Assembly: GCA_007132315.1 (NCBI GenBank)
Contig: SLOW01000219.1
Location: forward strand, 1-9,800
Length of the DNA: 9,800 nt
Direction of reading: 5' to 3'
Source: Opitutales bacterium
GTDB taxonomy: Bacteria; Verrucomicrobiota; Verrucomicrobiia; Opitutales; T3Sed10-336
The position numbers and the translations under genes were made by a program. Below, piece by piece: positions 6,260 through 9,800 of this stretch. The first letter of the stretch is position 1, and each line of letters begins with the position of its first letter. The notes below the pieces were generated by a model. That model had not been told where the DNA came from. It ran no database searches and saw nothing but the letters and a program-made list of their open reading frames with translations.

Positions 6260-9200
6260 ATGCCGGAAACCGATCAAGACTTCGTCCACCTCCACCTCCA
6301 CACCGACTACAGCCTCCTCGACGGCGCCTGCCGGGTGGACCGGCTCGTCCAACGCGCCTCCGAACTGGGCATGAAGGCCCTGGCCATGACCGACCATGGC
6401 AACATGTTCGGCGCGGTCGATTTCTACAGCGCCACCCGCAAACACGGGATCAAACCGCTGCTCGGGTGCGAGGTGTACCTGGTCGATCACTCGCGCCTGG
6501 AACGTGACGGCAAGAGCAAGTACTACCACAAGGGACTGTTGGCCAAAAACTTCGAAGGCTACCGCAATCTGCTCAAGATCGTTTCAGACGCCCACGTCAA
6601 CGGTTTCTACTACAAGCCGCGCACCGACCTCGAACAGCTCGCCGAACACAGCGAGGGCCTGATCGGCTTCACCGGCTGCCTCCAGGGCATGGTCCCCCAA
6701 CACCTCCTGAACGGACGCATCGACGAAGCCCGCCGCGCGATCGGGCAGTTCGTCGAGATCTTCGGACGCGAGAATTACTTCGTCGAAATCATGGACCACG
6801 GCATCGACGAACAGCTTTCCATCATCCGCCCACTCCTCGACCTGGCGAAGGAGTTCGACCTCAAAGTGGTCTGCACCAACGACGTCCACTACGTGCACGG
6901 CGAGGACTGCGTCACCCACGACGCGCTACTCTGCATTCAGACCGGCTCCAAGGTCGATGACGAGAAACGGATGCGCTACCCCACCAACGAATTTTACCTG
7001 AAAACGCGCCGGGAAATGGAGGAGCGGTTCCGCGAGGTGCCCGAATCCATCCTCAATACCGTCCAGGTCGCCGAAATGTGCGAGTTCGAGCTGCCCCTGG
7101 GTGAAAACCATTACCCGGTCTTCGAACCGCCTCCCGATGAGGAACGCCCGATCGTGCTGCGCGGCGTCGCGGACAACCGCCAGTTCCTCCACCGCCTCTG
7201 CCTGGCCGGCCTGCGCGAGCGCTACGGCTTCGACCCGGAAAAACCCGAAGAAGCCCCCGACCCCGAACTCGCCCGCGCCCTCCTCGAACGGGTCGATTAC
7301 GAGCTCGGCGTCATCGAAAAGACCGGTTTCCTCGACTACTTCCTTATCGTTTGGGACTTTATCGACTGGGCACGGAAACAGGGCATTCCCGTCGGCCCCG
7401 GGCGCGGCTCCGGCGCCGGCTGCCTGGTCGCGTTCCTGCTCAAGATCACCGACATCGACCCGATCCGCTTCAAACTCCTCTTCGAACGCTTCCTCAACCC
7501 GGAACGCGTTTCCCCGCCCGATTTCGACATCGATTTCTGCATGCGCCGACGCGGCGCCGTCATCGACTACGTCCGCGAGAAATACGGCAAGGAGTGCGTC
7601 GCCAACATCATCACTTTCGGCAAATTCGGGGCCAAGATGGTGGTGCGCGATGTCGCCCGCGTGCTCGGGATCGAGTACGCCGACGCAGACCGCATCGCCA
7701 AGATGGTGCCCGACGACCTCAATATCTCGCTGGAAGAGGCCATGGCCAAAAGCGCCGAACTGCGCTCCGAGGTCGAACGCAACCCCCAGGCCCGCCGCAT
7801 CATGGAGCACGGCAAGATCATCGAGGGAATGGTCCGCAATGTCGGCACCCACGCCGCCGGCGTCATCATCGCCGACCGGCCGCTCAGCGACTTCGTGCCC
7901 CTCACACTCCAGGAAGGCGCCATCACCACCCAGTTCCCCAAGGGGCCGGTCGAGGACCTCGGCCTGCTCAAAATGGACTTCCTCGGTCTCAAGACCCTGA
8001 CCGTGATCGACGACGCCGTCACCAACATCCACCGCACCACCGACCCCGAATTCGACATCGAAAAGATCCCCCTCGAAGACGGTCCGACATTCGAACTTCT
8101 CAACCAGGGGAAAACCGTCGGTGTCTTCCAGATGGAGTCCGGCGGCATGCAGAGCCTCTGCCGTCAGTTCAACATCGCCAGTATCGACGAGATCATCGCC
8201 CTCATCGCCCTCTACCGTCCGGGCCCCATGGACTGGATCCCGGACTACATCCGCGGGAAAAACGACCCTTCGAGCATCAAGTTCCCCCACCCCCTCCTGG
8301 AGGAAACCTGCCGCGAAACCTACGGGGTCATGGTCTATCAGGAGCAGGTGATGGAGGCCGCCAAGATCATCGCCGGCTACTCCCTCGGCGGCGCAGACAT
8401 CCTCCGACGGGCCATGGGCAAGAAAAAGGTCGAGGAAATGGAAAAACAGCGCGCCATCTTCGTCGAGGGCGCGAAGAAAACCAACGACATCGACGAAAAA
8501 ACCGCCCTGGAAATCTTCGCCATCCTCGAAAAGTTCGCCGGTTACGGCTTCAATAAATCCCACTCCGCCGCCTACGCCTTCCTCAGCTACCGCACCGGCT
8601 ACCTCAAAGCCAACTACCCCGTCCAGTTCATGGCCGCCCTCCTCTCCAGCGAACTGGGCAACGCCGACAAAGTCAGCCACTTCATCGACGAATGCACCGC
8701 CATGGACATCGAAGTCCTCGGCCCGGACGTCAACCACTCCCGCCACGACTTCACCCCCGTCCTCCCCGACACCGCTCTCTCGACCAACGGCACACCACCC
8801 GCCACAAACCCAAATCCCAAATCAGAAATCCGAAATTCGAAATCCGAAATCCAAAATCCCTCCCCCGTTTCCCCCTCAATCCAAAATCCAAAATCCAAAA
8901 TCCAAAATCCCTCCCCCTCCATCCGCTTTGGCCTCGCCGCCATCAAAGGCGTCGGCGACGGCGCCGCCCAGAAAATCATCGAGGAACGCGAAGCCAACGG
9001 CCCCTTCGAGTCCCTCGACGACTTTCTCAACCGCGTCGATTCCCGCGCCGTCAATCGCCGCGTCCTGGAATGCCTGATACGATCCGGCGCCTTCGACTTC
9101 ACCGGCGTCAACCGCGGCATCCTGCTCGACGGCCTCGACGCCGCCCTCAGCCAGGCCGCCGCCGTCCAACACGACCGCGCCACCGGCCAGGAATCCTTCC

Positions 9201-9800
9201 TCGACCTCCTCACCCCGCCCCCCACTCCTCCTGTGGCGACGGGGTTTACCCCCGGAGATTCCTCCTCCCAAACTCCACAATCCTCAACCTCCAATCTTCA
9301 ATCTTCAATCTTCTCCCTGGCCGAAATGCTCAAACACGAACGCGAACTGCTCGGCTTCTACGTTTCCGGACACCCCATGGACGCGTTCGGCGATCTCGCC
9401 ATCGCCGCCCAGAGCCACGACGAAACCTCCCTTCTCCAATCCCCCGACCGCACGCCCTTTCGCCTCTGTGGCATTGCCTCCGGCATTGTGCGCAAACTCT
9501 CCCGCAAGGACAACCGTCCCTGGGCGTTCTTCAACCTCGTCACCCGCAACAGCACCTTCCAGGTCAACCTTTACGCCAGCTCCTATGAAGAACACGGCCC
9601 CAAGCTGGAAGAGGAAAAACCGCTGATCGTGACCGGCACCGTGATGAACCGCGACGACGACCCGCGCCTCGTCTGCAACGAACTTATCCCCTTGCACAAA
9701 GGCGCCCTCGCCGCCCTGGTCAAAAAAGTCACCTGGATCCTCGACCCCGCCCGCGACACCGAAGCATTCCTCCGGCAACTCCGCGAAGCCATCGACAAAT
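6260..9800 (+). CDS. dnaE: DNA polymerase III alpha subunit (runs off the window end)
   Basis: Replicative DNA polymerase of the C family, DnaE type. 1180 complete codons are visible; E. coli DnaE is 1160 residues, so little may be missing. The PHP domain opens VHLHLHTDYSLLDGA (H12, H14) and retains MTDHGNMFG, LGCEVYLV, the YYHKGLLAKN histidine, FTGCLQG and CTNDVHYVHG. The metal-site residues look intact, so intrinsic proofreading is possible. The catalytic aspartates are D421 and D423 in PPDFDIDFCMRRR and D573 in LLKMDFLGLKTL. PVGPGRGSGAGC, VGVFQMESGGMQ, LYRPGPMDW, GVMVYQEQVM and FNKSHSAAYA follow in the usual order. IRFGLAAIKGVG (from 888) begins the helix-hairpin-helix part, then HERELLGFYVSGHP and an OB fold (about 1050-1130). 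Two linkers (about 835-887 and 985-1018) are expanded by in-frame heptamer repeats. ATG 6260 gives a standard N-terminus, without a visible ribosome binding site. Confidence 0.97.
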   Translation, partial: MPETDQDFVHLHLHTDYSLLDGACRVDRLVQRASELGMKALAMTDHGNMFGAVDFYSATRKHGIKPLLGCEVYLVDHSRLERDGKSKYYHKGLLAKNFEGYRNLLKIVSDAHVNGFYYKPRTDLEQLAEHSEGLIGFTGCLQGMVPQHLLNGRIDEARRAIGQFVEIFGRENYFVEIMDHGIDEQLSIIRPLLDLAKEFDLKVVCTNDVHYVHGEDCVTHDALLCIQTGSKVDDEKRMRYPTNEFYLKTRREMEERFREVPESILNTVQVAEMCEFELPLGENHYPVFEPPPDEERPIVLRGVADNRQFLHRLCLAGLRERYGFDPEKPEEAPDPELARALLERVDYELGVIEKTGFLDYFLIVWDFIDWARKQGIPVGPGRGSGAGCLVAFLLKITDIDPIRFKLLFERFLNPERVSPPDFDIDFCMRRRGAVIDYVREKYGKECVANIITFGKFGAKMVVRDVARVLGIEYADADRIAKMVPDDLNISLEEAMAKSAELRSEVERNPQARRIMEHGKIIEGMVRNVGTHAAGVIIADRPLSDFVPLTLQEGAITTQFPKGPVEDLGLLKMDFLGLKTLTVIDDAVTNIHRTTDPEFDIEKIPLEDGPTFELLNQGKTVGVFQMESGGMQSLCRQFNIASIDEIIALIALYRPGPMDWIPDYIRGKNDPSSIKFPHPLLEETCRETYGVMVYQEQVMEAAKIIAGYSLGGADILRRAMGKKKVEEMEKQRAIFVEGAKKTNDIDEKTALEIFAILEKFAGYGFNKSHSAAYAFLSYRTGYLKANYPVQFMAALLSSELGNADKVSHFIDECTAMDIEVLGPDVNHSRHDFTPVLPDTALSTNGTPPATNPNPKSEIRNSKSEIQNPSPVSPSIQNPKSKIQNPSPSIRFGLAAIKGVGDGAAQKIIEEREANGPFESLDDFLNRVDSRAVNRRVLECLIRSGAFDFTGVNRGILLDGLDAALSQAAAVQHDRATGQESFLDLLTPPPTPPVATGFTPGDSSSQTPQSSTSNLQSSIFSLAEMLKHERELLGFYVSGHPMDAFGDLAIAAQSHDETSLLQSPDRTPFRLCGIASGIVRKLSRKDNRPWAFFNLVTRNSTFQVNLYASSYEEHGPKLEEEKPLIVTGTVMNRDDDPRLVCNELIPLHKGALAALVKKVTWILDPARDTEAFLRQLREAIDK
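8811..8917 (+). repeat. In-frame tandem heptamer array, AAAATCC/GAAATCC type, in dnaE linker 1
   Basis: Seven consecutive 7-base units run from 8811 to 8859: CAAATCC, CAAATCA, GAAATCC, GAAATTC, GAAATCC, GAAATCC, AAAATCC. CTCCCCC (8860-8866) and a short C-rich spacer follow, then a partial unit and four perfect AAAATCC units (8883-8910), again ending in CTCCCCC (8911-8917). The array is AT-rich in GC-rich surroundings. Read in the dnaE frame it encodes N-P-K-S-E-I and I-Q-N-P-K-S-K style peptides (residues about 851-886) between DFTPV and IRFGLAAIKGVG, a point where DnaE normally has a short connector. The two halves end alike (AAAATCCCTCCCCC), which suggests a duplicated or twice-inserted block. 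Confidence 0.9.
9231..9254. repeat. Short REP-like hairpin in dnaE linker 2
   Basis: GGGG (9241-9244) and CCCC (9249-9252) form a small hairpin around TTTA; in the form GGGGT/ACCCC the loop would be only TT. It is preceded by CTGTGGCGAC (9231-9240), which from memory resembles the head of REP palindromes known in pseudomonads. It lies in the dnaE reading frame, encoding part of PPVATGFTPGD, and is followed 25 bases later by the heptamer array. The stem alone is too short to prove a repeat element; the case rests on the look of the flank and on its position beside another repeat. Confidence 0.35.
9279..9313 (+). repeat. In-frame tandem heptamer array, AATCTTC type, in dnaE linker 2
   Basis: Five consecutive 7-base units: AATCCTC, AACCTCC, then three perfect AATCTTC copies (9293-9313). 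They encode the Ser/Gln-rich stretch SSTSNLQSSIF just before SLAEMLKHERELLGFYVSGHP. The unit differs in sequence from the array in linker 1 but has the same period and the same purine-start, pyrimidine-rich layout on the coding strand. With the preceding Pro/Thr/Ser-rich part it lengthens the linker to about residues 985-1018. Confidence 0.85.

Noticed and set aside
6926..8746. A 606-codon open frame on the minus strand opposite dnaE
   Set aside because: Its product is a low-complexity Gly/Asp/Val/Phe-rich mirror of the dnaE codons, with no motif; the sense frame is certain.
8811..8917. The heptamer array as a CRISPR array
   Set aside because: The units are 7 bases, directly adjacent and without unique spacers, and they lie inside an intact gene.
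8760..9320. A frameshift or pseudogene in dnaE caused by the repeats
   Set aside because: I translated codon by codon through both arrays: the frame is kept, and the conserved IRFGLAAIKGVG and HERELLGFYVSGHP segments follow in frame.
8692..9588. A 298-codon plus-strand frame covering both dnaE repeat regions
   Set aside because: It is the +1 shadow of dnaE; it stays open because the region is C-rich and the heptamers lack stops. Its Arg/Pro-rich product has no domain.

Overview
The window looks like an ordinary housekeeping stretch of a high-GC, Gram-negative (diderm) bacterial chromosome. The diderm reading rests on a secreted protein that resembles an outer-membrane beta-barrel. Fe-S assembly uses a SufS/SufU pair, and the replicase is a DnaE with an apparently intact PHP domain. 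AT-rich heptamer repeats sit in otherwise GC-rich DNA; from memory, such repeats occur in several poorly studied environmental phyla and in cyanobacteria. I cannot name the phylum from this evidence. None of the seven genes has a convincing Shine-Dalgarno sequence.

Layout. Positions 1-1215 (minus strand) hold sufU followed by the first 167 codons of sufS, separated by 265 bases that contain a near-perfect palindrome. A divergent intergenic region follows, then a plus-strand hybrid histidine kinase (1369-3312; receiver-PAS-HisKA-HATPase-receiver). It converges, with only 10 bases between, on a minus-strand pair: a secreted beta-barrel protein (3873-4595) and, 7 bases downstream of it, a low-molecular-weight tyrosine-phosphatase-like protein (3323-3865). 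Next comes argG (4792-6039, minus), which is not next to any other arginine gene. Divergent from argG is dnaE (6260 to the window end, plus), which lacks only its C-terminal end.

The genes do not form one pathway: they cover Fe-S assembly, signalling, the cell envelope, arginine synthesis and replication. I see no defence system, prophage, CRISPR array, transposase or RNA gene.

The most unusual signal is inside dnaE. Two interdomain linkers are expanded by in-frame tandem 7-base repeats of the kind usually seen between genes. The first (8811-8917) is an AAAATCC/GAAATCC array. The second (9279-9313) is an AATCTTC-type array lying next to a short REP-like hairpin (9231-9254). Both fall where DnaE proteins normally have short variable connectors, and the polymerase motifs on either side are intact. 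This suggests that intergenic-type repeats have spread into permissive linkers of an essential replicative polymerase.
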